The notes under the pieces were generated by a model that had not been told where the DNA came from, did no database searches, and saw nothing but the letters and a program-made list of their open reading frames with translations. From NCBI RefSeq assembly GCF_902859695.1, contig NZ_CADIJL010000008.1:1-64000 (forward strand): a stretch of DNA of 64,000 nucleotides, read 5' to 3'. Every line of letters begins with the position of its first letter. Positions within the stretch are counted from its first letter, which is position 1. Shown here piece after piece: positions 14,169 to 24,228 of this stretch. A program made the position numbers and the translations under genes. Source of the DNA: Achromobacter ruhlandii. Lineage in GTDB: Bacteria > Pseudomonadota > Gammaproteobacteria > Burkholderiales > Burkholderiaceae_B.

Positions 14169-15710
14169 TTGACGCTTGCCGTAATCGCCAGCCGCACCCT
14201 CAGCGGCCTGCACGCCCACGCGGTGCGGGTCGAGACTCACCTGGGGCCGGGCCTGCCCAGCTTCAATGTGGTCGGGCTGCCCGACACCGAGGTCCGGGAA
14301 AGCCGCGAGCGCGTGCGCGCCGCCATCATCAACAGCGGCTTCAACTTTCCCGCTGGCCGCATCACGGTCAATCTGTCGCCGGCCGACATCCCCAAGGAAT
14401 CCGGCCGCTTCGACCTCCCCATCGCCGTGGGCCTGCTGTTGGCCGCCGGGCAGCTGGCGCCGCAGGGTGAAGGCAGCTCGACTGATGGGGACCTGTCCCG
14501 AGCCGCGCCGGATCCGCTGCTGGCCGGCCTGGTGCTGGCGGGCGAACTGTCGCTGACGGGCGCGCTGGTACCCGTTGCCGCCGCCCTGGTGATTGCGCTG
14601 AGCGTGGCGCGGGAGTCGCCAGGGGCCACCCTGATCCTGCCGGCTGGCAGCGCCGAGCAGGCGGCCCGGGTCGAGGGTCTGCGGGTCTTGTCGGCCCGCA
14701 GCCTGGCGGACGTGGCGGCCCATGTGGCGGGCCTGTGCGGGTTGCCGGACGCCATTGCAGCCGCCTGGCCCGAGGCGCCGCCGGCGCCCTGCCTGTCGGA
14801 TGTGCGGGGCCAGCCTGGGGCGCGGCGCGCCCTGGAGGTGGCGGCGGCGGGCGGCCACAGCCTGCTGATGGTCGGCCCCCCTGGGGCCGGCAAGAGCATG
14901 CTGGCCGCGCGCCTGCCTGGGCTGTTGCCGCCGCTGGCGCGGCCGCAGGCGCTGGAGGTCGCGGCCATCGCCGCGGTGGCGGGTGTGCCGGACACACGCA
15001 TGGGCACGCCGCCGTTTCGCGCCCCGCATCACTCGGCGTCGGCCATCGCCATGGTGGGCGGCGGCGGCCGCCCGCGCCCGGGAGAGATCAGCCTGGCCCA
15101 TCATGGCGTGCTGTTCCTGGACGAACTGCCCGAGTTCAGCCGGCGCACGCTCGAGGCGCTGCGCGAGCCGCTGGAGACGGGCAGGGTGGTCATCGCGCGC
15201 GCCCTGCATACCGCGCAGTTCCCCGCCCGCTTCCAATTGGTGGCGGCGATGAACCCCTGCCCCTGCGGTTGGCGCGGCCATCCTCGCCGCGCCTGCCAGT
15301 GCACGCCCGACCAGGTGGCGCGCTATGCAGGCAAGGTTTCGGGGCCGCTGCTCGACCGGATCGACCTGTATGTGACCCTGCCGCCGCCCGATCTGGACAG
15401 CCTGCAGGGCCCCCCCGGCGAGGCCTCGGCGCCGGTGCGGGCGCGAGTGGCGCGTTGCCGCGAACGCCAGCTGACACGGCAGGGCAAGCCCAATGCCGGC
15501 CTGACCGGCGCCGAACTGGAGCGTCATTGCCCCATGGACCCGTCCGCCCAGGCGCTGTTGCTACAGGCGATGCGGCGATTGGCGGGGTCCGGGCGGGCGC
15601 TGCATCGCGCCCTGCGGGTGGCACGGACCATCGCCGACCTGGACGAGGCCGATGCGCTGGAGGCCAGCCATGTGGCCCAGGCGGTGCAGTATCGACGGCC
15701 GGGGGTATGA
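14169..15710 (+). CDS. comM: YifB/ComM family Mg-chelatase-like AAA ATPase
   Basis: 513 residues, the usual length. An N-terminal LonB/ChlI-like domain (GLPSFNVVGLPDTEVRESRERVR... about 1-170) precedes an AAA+ module with Walker A (GPPGAGKSM, near 238-246), Walker B (GVLFLDELPEF) and a C-terminal Mg-chelatase domain with the CPCGW...C Cys cluster. ComM is a hexameric helicase promoting branch migration during natural transformation. The TTG at 14169 is taken as start because it aligns with the family (LAVIASRTLSGLHAHAV). The downstream neighbour is unexpected (see findings). Confidence 0.9.
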   Translation: MTLAVIASRTLSGLHAHAVRVETHLGPGLPSFNVVGLPDTEVRESRERVRAAIINSGFNFPAGRITVNLSPADIPKESGRFDLPIAVGLLLAAGQLAPQGEGSSTDGDLSRAAPDPLLAGLVLAGELSLTGALVPVAAALVIALSVARESPGATLILPAGSAEQAARVEGLRVLSARSLADVAAHVAGLCGLPDAIAAAWPEAPPAPCLSDVRGQPGARRALEVAAAGGHSLLMVGPPGAGKSMLAARLPGLLPPLARPQALEVAAIAAVAGVPDTRMGTPPFRAPHHSASAIAMVGGGGRPRPGEISLAHHGVLFLDELPEFSRRTLEALREPLETGRVVIARALHTAQFPARFQLVAAMNPCPCGWRGHPRRACQCTPDQVARYAGKVSGPLLDRIDLYVTLPPPDLDSLQGPPGEASAPVRARVARCRERQLTRQGKPNAGLTGAELERHCPMDPSAQALLLQAMRRLAGSGRALHRALRVARTIADLDEADALEASHVAQAVQYRRPGV

Positions 15711-16162
15711 TCGCGAATCCTCCCCGGCGCGGGCGGGGCGCGTCCGCCTTGGTGCGTGGATCCGTTTCCCCTGGTTCCGTCCCTGGTTGCGCTGCCATGT
15801 CTTTGTCCGGCCCGGTGTCCCGGCTCGACAAAACCAGGGAAATCACCATATAATCAAAGGCTTTCCCGGATCCAGGCTACCTTTTTTGCCGCCGGTGCGG
15901 GGAAGACCGGGCCAAATGCCCTGGCGGCGGCCGAATGGCTGCAAGCCGGGATTCATGGCCCGGGGCGTATTCGAGTAATACGTCAGAAGTACCCCAGCAG
16001 TACCCCAGAAGTACCCCCAGAAGTGGCAAGAGGTCCTCAAGTTTTGCCGCAATGGTGTAGGTCGAACGTTCCTGCCTTCGTGGTTCGGGGCGACGCCAAC
16101 CGCCTTGCGACAAGCACCTCGCGTCATGTAAATCAACAATGCGTTCAGTTTAGGGAATCATC
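15711..16162. other. Gene-free stretch between comM and rpmI
   Basis: About 450 bases with no convincing gene. It holds a good promoter at 15825-15854 and, around 15985-16030, three or four imperfect copies of an 11-base unit (AGTACCCCAGA). In most proteobacteria infC lies immediately upstream of rpmI; none is present here, so a chromosomal junction may lie in this interval. Confidence 0.6.
15825..15854 (+). promoter_or_regulatory. Sigma-70 promoter upstream of rpmI
   Basis: TCGACA (15825-15830), an 18-base spacer and a perfect TATAAT (15849-15854). It points toward rpmI, leaving a leader of about 300 bases, long enough for a structured regulatory leader. Confidence 0.6.
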
Positions 16163-16360
16163 ATGCCCAAGATGAAAACCAAGAAAAGCGCCGCAAAGCG
16201 CTTTCAGGTTCGCGGCAGCGGATCCATCAAGCGTGGTCAGGCGTTCAAGCGTCACATCCTGACCAAGAAGACCACCAAGAACAAGCGCCAGCTGCGCGGT
16301 TCGGCGGCGGTTCATGAAACCAACGTGGCCTCCGTCAAGGCCATGATGCCTTTCGCTTGA
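16163..16360 (+). CDS. rpmI: 50S ribosomal protein L35
   Basis: 65 residues, very basic, with the L35 signature [14 protein letters not shown] at the N-terminus. Full length. Seventeen bases separate it from rplT, with a GGGAGAT ribosome site between, so the two are one operon. Confidence 0.97.
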   Translation: MPKMKTKKSAAKRFQVRGSGSIKRGQAFKRHILTKKTTKNKRQLRGSAAVHETNVASVKAMMPFA

Positions 16361-16377
16361 TCTAAGGGAGATCTACT

Positions 16378-16737
16378 ATGCCTCGCGTCAAACGCGGCGT
16401 TACCGCCCGCGCACGTCACAAGAAAGTCATTTCCGCCGCCAAGGGTTACCGTGGCCGCCGCGGTAATGTGTTCCGTATCGCCAAGCAAGCGGTCATGCGC
16501 GCTGGCCAATACGCCTACCGCGACCGCCGCAACAAGAAGCGCACGTTCCGCGCGCTGTGGATCACGCGTATCAACGCCGCCGTCCGCGAACATGGCGTCA
16601 GCTACAGCGTGTTCATCGCCGGCCTGAAGAAGGCTGCGATCGAACTCGACCGCAAGGTCCTGGCCGATCTGGCCGTGCGCGACAAGGCCGGCTTTGCCGC
16701 CATCGTGCAGCAAGCCAAGGCTGCCTTGGCTGCCTGA
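16378..16737 (+). CDS. rplT: 50S ribosomal protein L20
   Basis: 119 residues, full length, beginning [16 protein letters not shown] and with [18 protein letters not shown]20 binds 23S rRNA early in 50S assembly and in some bacteria represses its own operon. It follows rpmI directly and is followed by a terminator-like hairpin before pheS. Confidence 0.97.
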   Translation: MPRVKRGVTARARHKKVISAAKGYRGRRGNVFRIAKQAVMRAGQYAYRDRRNKKRTFRALWITRINAAVREHGVSYSVFIAGLKKAAIELDRKVLADLAVRDKAGFAAIVQQAKAALAA

Positions 16738-16766
16738 TCGCGCGCTTTAACTCATCGCGCATCGCT

Positions 16767-16800
16767 GCAAACGGGGCTGTAATGGCCCCGTTTGCGTTTT
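16767..16800 (+). terminator. Terminator or attenuator between rplT and pheS
   Basis: An eleven-base perfect stem (GCAAACGGGGC / GCCCCGTTTGC) with a seven-base loop, followed by GTTTT, 15 bases before the pheS ATG. It may end the ribosomal-protein transcript or act as the pheST attenuator; I see no obvious Phe-rich leader peptide, so simple partial termination is more likely. Confidence 0.8.
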
Positions 16801-16814
16801 GAAGGCTGGATTTC

Positions 16815-17837
16815 ATGACTCAATCGGTTGACGACCTGGTTTCCCAGGCACAGGAACTGTTCGCCGCGGCCAGCAACGCCGCCGCGCTCGAAAACGCAAA
16901 GGCCCGCTTCCTGGGCAAGGACGGCGCGCTGACGGTCCTGCTCAAGGGGCTGGGCAAGCTCGATCCCGAGCAGAAGCGCGACATGGGCGCCCGCATCAAT
17001 CAGGCCAAGCAGAAGGTCGAAGAGCTCCTGAACCTGCGCCGCGCGGCCCTGGTGCAAGCAGAACTGGATGCCCGCCTGGCGTCCGAAACCATTGATGTGT
17101 CGTTGCCGGGCCGTGGCCGTGTGCCGGGCGGCATCCACCCGGTCATCCGGACCTGGGAGCGTGTCGAAGAGATCTTCCGCTCCATCGGCTTTGACGTGGC
17201 CGACGGCCCCGAAGTCGAGAACGACTGGACCAATTTCACCGCGCTCAACAACCCGCTGGACCATCCGGCGCGTTCCATGCAGGACACGTTCTACGTCGAC
17301 ATGAAAGACGCCGACGGCCTGCCGCTGCTGCTGCGCACGCACACCAGCCCCATGCAGGTGCGTTACGCCCGCATGCACAAGCCGCCCATCAAGGTCATCG
17401 CGCCTGGGCGCACCTACCGCGTCGACAGCGACGCCACGCACTCGCCCATGTTCCACCAGGTGGAAGGGCTCTGGATCGCCGAGGACATCTCGTTCGCCGA
17501 CCTGAAGGGCGTGTACACCGATTTCCTGCGTTGCTTCTTCGAAAGCGACGATCTCGTCGTGCGCTTCCGCCCGTCGTTCTTCCCGTTCACCGAACCGTCG
17601 GCCGAAATCGACATGATGTTCACGTCGGGCCCGAACCGCGGCCGCTGGCTGGAGATCTCCGGCTCGGGCCAGGTGCACCCGCAGGTGGTGCGCAACTTCG
17701 GCCTGGACCCCGAACGCTACATCGGCTTTGCCTTCGGTTCCGGCCTGGAGCGCCTGACGATGCTGCGCTACGGAGTCAACGACCTGCGCCAGTTCTACGA
17801 AGGCGATTTGCGCTTCCTGCGCCAGTTCAACGAATAA
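16815..17837 (+). CDS. pheS: Phenylalanyl-tRNA synthetase alpha subunit
   Basis: 340 residues. An N-terminal coiled-coil tRNA-binding arm (about 1-85) is followed by the class II catalytic core: motif 1 around [17 protein letters not shown], motif 2 ([20 protein letters not shown]) and motif 3 ([16 protein letters not shown]). With PheT it forms the alpha2beta2 enzyme charging tRNA-Phe. pheT starts 14 bases after the stop. Confidence 0.97.
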   Translation: MTQSVDDLVSQAQELFAAASNAAALENAKARFLGKDGALTVLLKGLGKLDPEQKRDMGARINQAKQKVEELLNLRRAALVQAELDARLASETIDVSLPGRGRVPGGIHPVIRTWERVEEIFRSIGFDVADGPEVENDWTNFTALNNPLDHPARSMQDTFYVDMKDADGLPLLLRTHTSPMQVRYARMHKPPIKVIAPGRTYRVDSDATHSPMFHQVEGLWIAEDISFADLKGVYTDFLRCFFESDDLVVRFRPSFFPFTEPSAEIDMMFTSGPNRGRWLEISGSGQVHPQVVRNFGLDPERYIGFAFGSGLERLTMLRYGVNDLRQFYEGDLRFLRQFNE

Positions 17838-17851
17838 CAGACGGCTAGATC

Positions 17852-20269
17852 ATGCAATTTCCCGAATCCTGGCTGCGTACGCTGGTCAATCCTCCGATCG
17901 CAACCGACGAACTCGCGCACCGGCTCACCATGGCCGGCCTGGAAGTCGAAGACACCGTGCCGGCCGCGCCCGCGTTCACGGGCGTGGTGGTCGCGCACAT
18001 CGTCGAGATCGCCCCGCACCCCGACGCCGACAAGCTGCGCGTCTGCCAAGTCGATGACGGCTCCGGCGCGCTGCTGCAGATCGTCTGCGGCGCGCCCAAC
18101 GCGGCCGCCGGCCTGACGGTGCCGCTGGCCCGCGTTGGCGCGGAACTGCCCGGTGGCATGAAGATCGGCGTGGCCAAGATGCGCGGCGTGCAATCGTCGG
18201 GCATGCTGTGCTCGGCGCGCGAACTGGGCCTGTCGCAAGACCACGCCGGCCTGCTGGAGCTGCCGGCCGATATGGTGCCGGGCCAGTCGATCCGCGAAGC
18301 GCTGGATCTGGACGACACGCTCTTCACGCTGAAGATGACGCCCAACCGCGCCGACTGCCTGTCGATCCTGGGCGTGGCGCGCGAAGTGGCCGCGCTGACC
18401 GGCGCGCCGCTGTCGGTGCCGACCGCCAAGGCGGTGCCCGTGACCCTGGACGAGCGCCTGCCCGTCAAGGTCGAGGCGCCCGACCTGTGCGGCCGCTTCG
18501 GCGGCCGCGTGATCCGCGGCGTGAACGCCCGCGCGCAGACCCCCGCGTGGATGAAGACGCGCCTGGAGCGTGCCGGCCAGCGTTCGGTATCGGCGCTGGT
18601 GGACATCTCCAACTACGTCATGCTGGAACTGGGCCGTCCCTCGCACGTGTTCGACCTGGACAAGATCCATGGCGACCTGTCGGTGCGCTGGGCGCGCGAA
18701 GGCGAGACGCTCGAGCTGCTGAACGGCCAGACCGTCACACTGGATTCGAAAGTCGGCGTGGTGGTGGCCGGCGATCAGGTCGAAAGCCTGGCGGGCATCA
18801 TGGGCGGCGAGGCCACCTCGGTCACGCTCGACACGCAGAACATCTACCTGGAAGCCGCATTCTGGTGGCCGCAATCGCTGGCCGGCCGCGCGCGCCGCTT
18901 CAAGTTCAGTTCCGAGGCCAGCCATCGCGGCGAGCGCGGCGTGGACTTCGCCACGATTCCGCAGCACATCGAATTCATCACGCGCCTGATCGTCGACATC
19001 TGCGGCGGCCAGGCCGGTCCGCTGGACGACCAGATCGTCAACCTGCCCAAGCGCGAGCCGGTGCGCATGCGCCTGGCGCGCTGCCACCGCGTGCTGGGCG
19101 TGCCCGTCACGCAGGCCGAAGTCGCCAAGATCTTCGGCAGCCTGGGGCTGGAATTCACGCTCGATGGCGATGACTTCATCGTCACTCCGCCGTCGTATCG
19201 CTTCGACCTCGAGATCGAGGAAGACCTGATCGAAGAAGTGGCCCGCATCTACGGTTTCGAGAACATCCCCACGGTGCCGCCGCTGGCGCGCGCCAAGATG
19301 TTCTCGCAACCCGAAGTGCGCCGTGGTCCGCACGCGCTGCGCCGCCTGGCCGCCGCGCAGGACTACCAGGAAGTCGTCAACTACAGCTTCGTCGAAGCCG
19401 AGTGGGAGCGCGACTACGCCGGCAACGACACGCCGGTCAAGCTGGTCAACCCGATCGCCAGCCACCTGTCGGTGATGCGGTCTAGCCTGATCGCCGGCCT
19501 GGTGGCCAACATCCGCCACAACGCCAACCGCAAGCAGACGCGCGTGCGCCTGTTCGAGCTTGGCCGCGTCTTCGCTCGCGATGACGCCGCGCAGGACGGT
19601 CCGCTGGAAGTGGCCGGCGTGCGCCAGCCGCTCAAGCTGGCGGGCGCCGCCTGGGGCCCGTCGGTGGAAGAGCAGTGGGGCGTGCCCACCCGACAGGTCG
19701 ATTTCTTCGACGTGAAGATGGACGTCCAGGCGTTGTTCGGCGCCCGTGGCGCGCGCCTGCGCTTCGAAGCGGCGGCCCATCCCGCGCTGCATCCGGGCCG
19801 CAGCGCCCGCGTCACGCTGGACGGCAAGCTGGTCGGCTGGATGGGCGAACTGCATCCGCGCTGGGCGCAACAGGCCGATCTGGCACACGCGCCGGTGGTG
19901 TTCGAGCTGGACGTGGACGCTCTGTCCGAAGGCGAACTGCCGCAGGTGCGCGAACTGTCGCGCCAACCGGTGGTGGTGCGCGACCTGGCCCTGTGGGTCG
20001 ACGCGCCCGTGACGGTGCAGTCCATGCTGGACACGGTGGCGGCGACGGTCAAGGCCGATCCGCAACTGGCCGTGGTGCAGGACGTGCGCCTGTTCGACGT
20101 CTGGCGCGAAAAGGCCCAGGGCGACCAGCCCGTGGCCGAGAAAAGCCTTGCGTTCCGTTTCTGGCTACAGGACACTGAGGTCACACTGGACGAAGCCCGG
20201 GTGGCCGATTGCCTGGCGCGCATCAAGGACGCTTTGGTCCGTGCCCACGGCGCGCGCCAGCGCGCTTGA
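17852..20269 (+). CDS. pheT: Phenylalanyl-tRNA synthetase beta subunit
   Basis: 805 residues, full length. N-terminal EMAP/OB-type tRNA-binding domain (about 40-150, [23 protein letters not shown]), B3/B4 editing region (about 200-400), B5 domain, catalytic-like core, and C-terminal ferredoxin-fold anticodon-binding domain. It clears mischarged Tyr-tRNA-Phe and stabilises the tetramer. Adjacent to pheS and almost touching ihfA (three bases), the conserved pheST-ihfA order. Confidence 0.97.
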   Translation: MQFPESWLRTLVNPPIATDELAHRLTMAGLEVEDTVPAAPAFTGVVVAHIVEIAPHPDADKLRVCQVDDGSGALLQIVCGAPNAAAGLTVPLARVGAELPGGMKIGVAKMRGVQSSGMLCSARELGLSQDHAGLLELPADMVPGQSIREALDLDDTLFTLKMTPNRADCLSILGVAREVAALTGAPLSVPTAKAVPVTLDERLPVKVEAPDLCGRFGGRVIRGVNARAQTPAWMKTRLERAGQRSVSALVDISNYVMLELGRPSHVFDLDKIHGDLSVRWAREGETLELLNGQTVTLDSKVGVVVAGDQVESLAGIMGGEATSVTLDTQNIYLEAAFWWPQSLAGRARRFKFSSEASHRGERGVDFATIPQHIEFITRLIVDICGGQAGPLDDQIVNLPKREPVRMRLARCHRVLGVPVTQAEVAKIFGSLGLEFTLDGDDFIVTPPSYRFDLEIEEDLIEEVARIYGFENIPTVPPLARAKMFSQPEVRRGPHALRRLAAAQDYQEVVNYSFVEAEWERDYAGNDTPVKLVNPIASHLSVMRSSLIAGLVANIRHNANRKQTRVRLFELGRVFARDDAAQDGPLEVAGVRQPLKLAGAAWGPSVEEQWGVPTRQVDFFDVKMDVQALFGARGARLRFEAAAHPALHPGRSARVTLDGKLVGWMGELHPRWAQQADLAHAPVVFELDVDALSEGELPQVRELSRQPVVVRDLALWVDAPVTVQSMLDTVAATVKADPQLAVVQDVRLFDVWREKAQGDQPVAEKSLAFRFWLQDTEVTLDEARVADCLARIKDALVRAHGARQRA

Positions 20270-20272
20270 ACC

Positions 20273-20611
20273 ATGGGGAACAGTATGCTTGCCGAGCCGC
20301 GCACCCTGACCAAGGCCGAGCTGGCCGAGCTGCTCTTTGAGCGGGTCGGCCTGAACAAACGCGAAGCCAAGGACATCGTCGACACGTTCTTCGAGGAAAT
20401 CCGCGACGCCCTGGCGCGCGGCGATTCCGTCAAGCTTTCGGGCTTCGGAAATTTCCAGGTGCGCGACAAGCCGCCTCGCCCGGGGCGCAACCCCAAGACC
20501 GGCGAGACCATCCCCATCGCCGCACGCCGCGTGGTCACGTTCCACGCGAGTCAGAAACTCAAGAGCGTGGTGGAGCAGGCCATTCCCGCAGCGCCCGACG
20601 CCGAGGAGTGA
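20273..20611 (+). CDS. ihfA: Integration host factor alpha subunit
   Basis: 112-residue DNA-bending protein of the HU/IHF family with [22 protein letters not shown], including the Pro-containing beta arm that intercalates into DNA. With IhfB it assists recombination and sigma-54 promoters, which fits the sigma-54 promoter of glnK. ATG at 20273 follows the annotation usual in relatives; ATG at 20285 has the better ribosome site (GGGGAA) and would give 108 residues. The N-terminus ([19 protein letters not shown]) is close to Bordetella-type IhfA as I remember it. Confidence 0.95.
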   Translation: MGNSMLAEPRTLTKAELAELLFERVGLNKREAKDIVDTFFEEIRDALARGDSVKLSGFGNFQVRDKPPRPGRNPKTGETIPIAARRVVTFHASQKLKSVVEQAIPAAPDAEE

Positions 20612-20668
20612 TACGCTTTGTCGGTAATTGTTATCGGCACTCGACGCATCGCGGCATAGAATTCTCTT

Positions 20669-21100
20669 ATGACACGTACCGAATCCACCGTTACCTTACC
20701 GCCCATTCCCGCCAAGCGTTACTTCACCATCGGTGAAGTCAGCGACCTGTGTGGCGTCAAGCCCCATGTCTTGCGGTATTGGGAACAGGAATTCACGCAG
20801 CTCAAGCCGGTAAAGCGGCGCGGCAACCGTCGCTACTACCAGCATCACGAAGTGCTGCTGATCCGTCGCATCCGTTCCTTGTTGTACGAACAAGGCTTCA
20901 CCATCAGCGGCGCGCGCAACCGCCTGGGCGATGCCCGCGACACGCCGCACGACCAGGACGCCGCGGTGCGCCTGAGCGGCGCCGAGATGCAGGCCCTGCG
21001 CAACGAGTTGGGCAGTGTGTCGACGATGCTGGGCGAGGCGCTGGGTTCGGCCGCGCCGGCTTCAAGCGGCAGCGCGGTGAGCGTCAGCGCCACGGCTTGA
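20669..21100 (+). CDS. MerR family transcriptional regulator
   Basis: 143 residues. The N-terminal winged helix-turn-helix (YFTIGEVSDLCGVKPHVLRYWEQEF, RRGNRRYYQHHEVLLIRRI) is complete; a short dimerisation helix and a low-complexity Ala/Ser tail follow, with no metal-binding Cys pattern. This is the small MerR protein that follows ihfA in many beta- and gammaproteobacteria, where its ligand is unknown. A 57-base gap from ihfA suggests co-transcription. Confidence 0.9.
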   Translation: MTRTESTVTLPPIPAKRYFTIGEVSDLCGVKPHVLRYWEQEFTQLKPVKRRGNRRYYQHHEVLLIRRIRSLLYEQGFTISGARNRLGDARDTPHDQDAAVRLSGAEMQALRNELGSVSTMLGEALGSAAPASSGSAVSVSATA

Positions 21101-21467
<367 letters not shown>

Positions 21468-21483
21468 AGAGAATCAAGCACTT

Positions 21484-21510
21484 AGGCCAATCTTCGGATT
21501 GGCCTTTTTG
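21484..21510 (+). terminator. Terminator after tRNA-Pro
   Basis: Nine-base stem AGGCCAATC / GATTGGCCT with a TTCG tetraloop, followed by TTTTTG, 17 bases past the tRNA 3' end. Strong intrinsic terminator for the tRNA transcript. Confidence 0.85.
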
Positions 21511-21734
21511 CTTTTTGTTGGCTGGGGGAACGATCAGGGGAACAGTTGTTACGTGCTAGCCGTTGCAGAAGGCAGGGGATAGCCGTCGCGCTGCGCCGCA
21601 GCGATCTTCTCATCATTGCCGAGCGCGCCGCGGAACTCGTACCCAAGGCCAGTCAGAAGGGCTCTCCTGGGCGACTTCATGATTGGCGATGATTGGATTG
21701 GCCCTTAATGGCGTCCGAAATAGATCTACAATTT

Positions 21735-21789
21735 TCGGACATTGTGTTCTTGCTAATTGTCCGGAAAAGTTATACAAATATCGGACAAT
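21735..21789 (+). promoter_or_regulatory. Promoter and three-site operator of the AbiE operon
   Basis: Three copies of a CGGACAAT-type motif lie at 21735-21743 (forward), 21756-21763 (inverted, ATTGTCCG) and 21780-21789 (forward), the last overlapping the abiEi ATG. A promoter TTGCTA (21749-21754), 16-base spacer and TATACA (21771-21776) falls between them, which puts transcription start within a few bases of the ATG. AbiEi antitoxins are known to repress their own promoter by binding repeats. The mRNA is probably leaderless, as no ribosome site precedes 21788. Confidence 0.65.
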
Positions 21790-22516
21790 GAGGCCCATAT
21801 CCGATCTCAAATCCGCTATCTCGTCGCAAATCAATGCCGCCGGTCCCGGCCATGTCTGGGTGCCTACCGACTTTGCACATCTCGGCAACCGTGATGCGAT
21901 CGACAAGACGCTCCAACGCATGGTGCTGGCGGGTGACCTGCGGCGTATTGATCGAGGTTTATACGACAAGCCCAGCCTCAACCGTCTGACCAAGCGTCCC
22001 AGCACTCCCGACTATCGCGCGATTGTCGATGCCATCGCGCGGCGCGACCAACTGCGTCTGCTGGTGGATGGGATGACCGCAGCCAACGATCTTGGCCTGA
22101 CGGATGCCGTCCCGGCTCGTGTCACCCTTCATACCGACGCACGTCGCCGGGCGATCAAACTCGACAAACTCGTCATCGACTTCAAGCAAACCGCCCCCAG
22201 TCGCCTTTATTGGGCTGATCGTCCCGCCATGCGAGTTGTGCAGGCCCTACATTGGCTGAAGGACACGCTGATCTCCGACCATGACCACATCGTGAACCGA
22301 CTAAGCCAACTACTCGTCGATTCCGCCCAAGGGGCTGCGATCTGCCAGGACCTGCGCGATGGTTTCAACGTGCTGCCGGCGTGGATACAAAGTCTGGTCC
22401 GTGATCTACCCGGTTGTGATCCACTGGGGTCCGTACCCATGACCTTGCCGGCACCTAGCGGCGTGAAGCCCCCGGCAGATTCATCTTGGGCCAAGGGTAT
22501 AAGGGGGGGCCGTTGA
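21788..22516 (+). CDS. AbiEi-like antitoxin / DUF6088 regulator
   Basis: 242 residues with an N-terminal winged helix-turn-helix (WVPTDFAHLGNRDAIDKTLQRMVLAGDLRRIDRGLYDKP, about 22-60) as in AbiEi-type antitoxins and DUF6088 proteins. The antitoxin would repress the operon and counter the AbiEii nucleotidyltransferase. ATG at 21788 is chosen because it sits at the end of the operator region and begins the helix-turn-helix domain; an upstream ATG at 21683 would add an unfamily-like tail containing the promoter. It overlaps abiEii by four bases. The region is lower in GC than its surroundings, consistent with transfer. Confidence 0.85.
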   Translation: MRPISDLKSAISSQINAAGPGHVWVPTDFAHLGNRDAIDKTLQRMVLAGDLRRIDRGLYDKPSLNRLTKRPSTPDYRAIVDAIARRDQLRLLVDGMTAANDLGLTDAVPARVTLHTDARRRAIKLDKLVIDFKQTAPSRLYWADRPAMRVVQALHWLKDTLISDHDHIVNRLSQLLVDSAQGAAICQDLRDGFNVLPAWIQSLVRDLPGCDPLGSVPMTLPAPSGVKPPADSSWAKGIRGGR

Positions 22517-23592
22517 ATCCTTCATTTCACGATGTCATCACCGCTGCCGATGGTGATCGACTCGATTTGTTTCTCGGCGCGGCCACGCGCTTGGGTACGG
22601 CGGTTCAGAACGTCGAGAAGGACTTCTGGGTCTGCTGGACCCTGGATGCCTTGTTCAACGGATTGGCTACTGGCGGACCTCGGCTCTTGTTCAAGGGGGG
22701 CACTTCCCTGTCCAAGGCCTTCGGCCTGATCTCCCGCTTCTCCGAGGACATCGACATCACGGTTTTCCGTGGCGATCTGGGACAGGCCGCTGAGGTGGCA
22801 GAACTGGACGCCTTGAGCGGCAAGAAGCGCCGGGCTCGCCTTGAAGCCATCCGGCTGGCTTGTCAAGCCTACATCGCCGGCCCATTGGCGGATGAATTCA
22901 CTCAGATCGCCGCTGCCGTCATTCCCGATGGCCGCTTCCACCTGGAACTCGATCCGGACGACAAAGACGGCCAGACCCTGTTGTTCTGGTATCCCGCCGT
23001 CACGCCCACGACCAACGACTACATCCGCTCCGCCGTGAAAATCGAGTCCGGTGCGAAGTCGGCACTCGACCCCCATATTGCGGCAACGGTCACGCCATAT
23101 ATTGCGCAGGACTTGCCCGCGCTGGATCTCACCGTAAGCAACGTGACCACCGTAAAGCCGGAGCGCACCTTCTGGGACAAGGTCATCATCCTGCATGGCT
23201 TGCGGCAGTGGCACGACCGTCGCGGAGAACTGCGGCACGGCGGGCAGCGCGTCTCGCGCCACTATTACGATGTGCACCAACTGATGCAGGCAACCGCATC
23301 GCCCGAGTGGCAGGCCGATCAGGCACTCGCTATAGATTGCGCTCACCACGCCAGGCTTTTCTTCGGCAGTGCCGACCTGGGGCTGAATGCCGCCGAACCC
23401 GGTACATTCACGCTCATGCCCAGTCCGGCGATGTGTGAAGCACTTGCCAAAGACTACGCAGCGATGGCCGGCATGGTTTTCGGCGAAGTTCCACAGCTTG
23501 ACGTGGTACTTGCCAACGTCGAGCGATTCGAACAGATCGTCAATGGGACAGCGAAGGCCGTACCGCTCGTGCCGAAGGAGTCGGCTCTGTGA
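22513..23592 (+). CDS. AbiEii-like nucleotidyltransferase toxin
   Basis: 359 residues from a TTG that overlaps the antitoxin stop (TTGA). Motifs are those of AbiEii/AbiGii toxins: EKDFWVCWTLDALF, the nucleotidyltransferase core LLFKGGTSLSKAFGLI followed by RFSEDIDITV, and the late KPERTFWDKVIILHGL and RHYYDVHQLM. Members transfer nucleotides to cellular RNA (tRNA in studied cases) and give phage exclusion by growth arrest. An upstream ATG at 22486 in the same frame is less likely because of the coupling overlap. Confidence 0.88.
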   Translation: MNPSFHDVITAADGDRLDLFLGAATRLGTAVQNVEKDFWVCWTLDALFNGLATGGPRLLFKGGTSLSKAFGLISRFSEDIDITVFRGDLGQAAEVAELDALSGKKRRARLEAIRLACQAYIAGPLADEFTQIAAAVIPDGRFHLELDPDDKDGQTLLFWYPAVTPTTNDYIRSAVKIESGAKSALDPHIAATVTPYIAQDLPALDLTVSNVTTVKPERTFWDKVIILHGLRQWHDRRGELRHGGQRVSRHYYDVHQLMQATASPEWQADQALAIDCAHHARLFFGSADLGLNAAEPGTFTLMPSPAMCEALAKDYAAMAGMVFGEVPQLDVVLANVERFEQIVNGTAKAVPLVPKESAL

Positions 23593-23898
23593 ACGACTAT
23601 TTCAGCGACCGGGAAAATGGGCCGCGGGCGCGAACCGAGCTGGTGATTTCACCCGCCGTCTGGGCGGGCTTGGTGGCAACGGTACAGGCCCTGATCAACA
23701 GCGGGGCCTTCGGGTTGCGTTTTCCCGAGCGCTGTCCAGATGGACAAGCCGTTTGCGGTTGCGATACGGATGCTCTGGCCGCTTCCGTGATTGCGGAGAT
23801 GCCGGGGTTGGCTTGGCCGCTCGGTAAGCGTCCAGCGCTCCCACCTGTGCTCGCGTGCAGGATTTGCTGACACTCCTGGTTTTGACGAGGAGGTTGTC

Positions 23899-24228
23899 AT
23901 GAGCAAGCAGTCCGAGCGCGCAGCGCACTGGCGTGCGCACGTTGAGCAGTGGCGCCGCAGCGGCCAGACCCAATCAGCGTATTGTGCCGAGCACGGCGTG
24001 AGCAAGAAGTCGCTGGGTTACTGGATTCGGCAGTGGCGACAGGCGGCGGCGCAGCGGCCGGATCGGGCACTGACCCTGGTGGCAGCGCGTCCTCCGGTCC
24101 CGATTGATCCGCCCGTGCAGGCCGGGGGCGGCCTTTCACTGCGCAGCCCCTCGGGCTGGCACCTGGAGTTCGGCGCCTTGCCGCCGGCGTCCTGGCTGGC
24201 TGAGGTGCTCACGCCGGGGGCGACATGA
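23899..24228 (+). CDS. tnpA: IS66 accessory protein TnpA
   Basis: 109 residues with an N-terminal helix-turn-helix of the IS66 orfA type (HVEQWRRSGQTQSAYCAEHGVSKKSLGYW). Preceded by GAGGAGG at proper spacing. Ends in an overlap with tnpB (ATGA). Confidence 0.9.
   Translation: MSKQSERAAHWRAHVEQWRRSGQTQSAYCAEHGVSKKSLGYWIRQWRQAAAQRPDRALTLVAARPPVPIDPPVQAGGGLSLRSPSGWHLEFGALPPASWLAEVLTPGAT

Noticed and set aside
15985-16030. Short tandem repeats taken for a CRISPR array
   Set aside because: Units are about 11 bases with no spacers and no cas genes.
16767-16800. Phe-rich leader peptide and attenuator for pheST
   Set aside because: The hairpin is clear but I could not find a short Phe-rich ORF before it.
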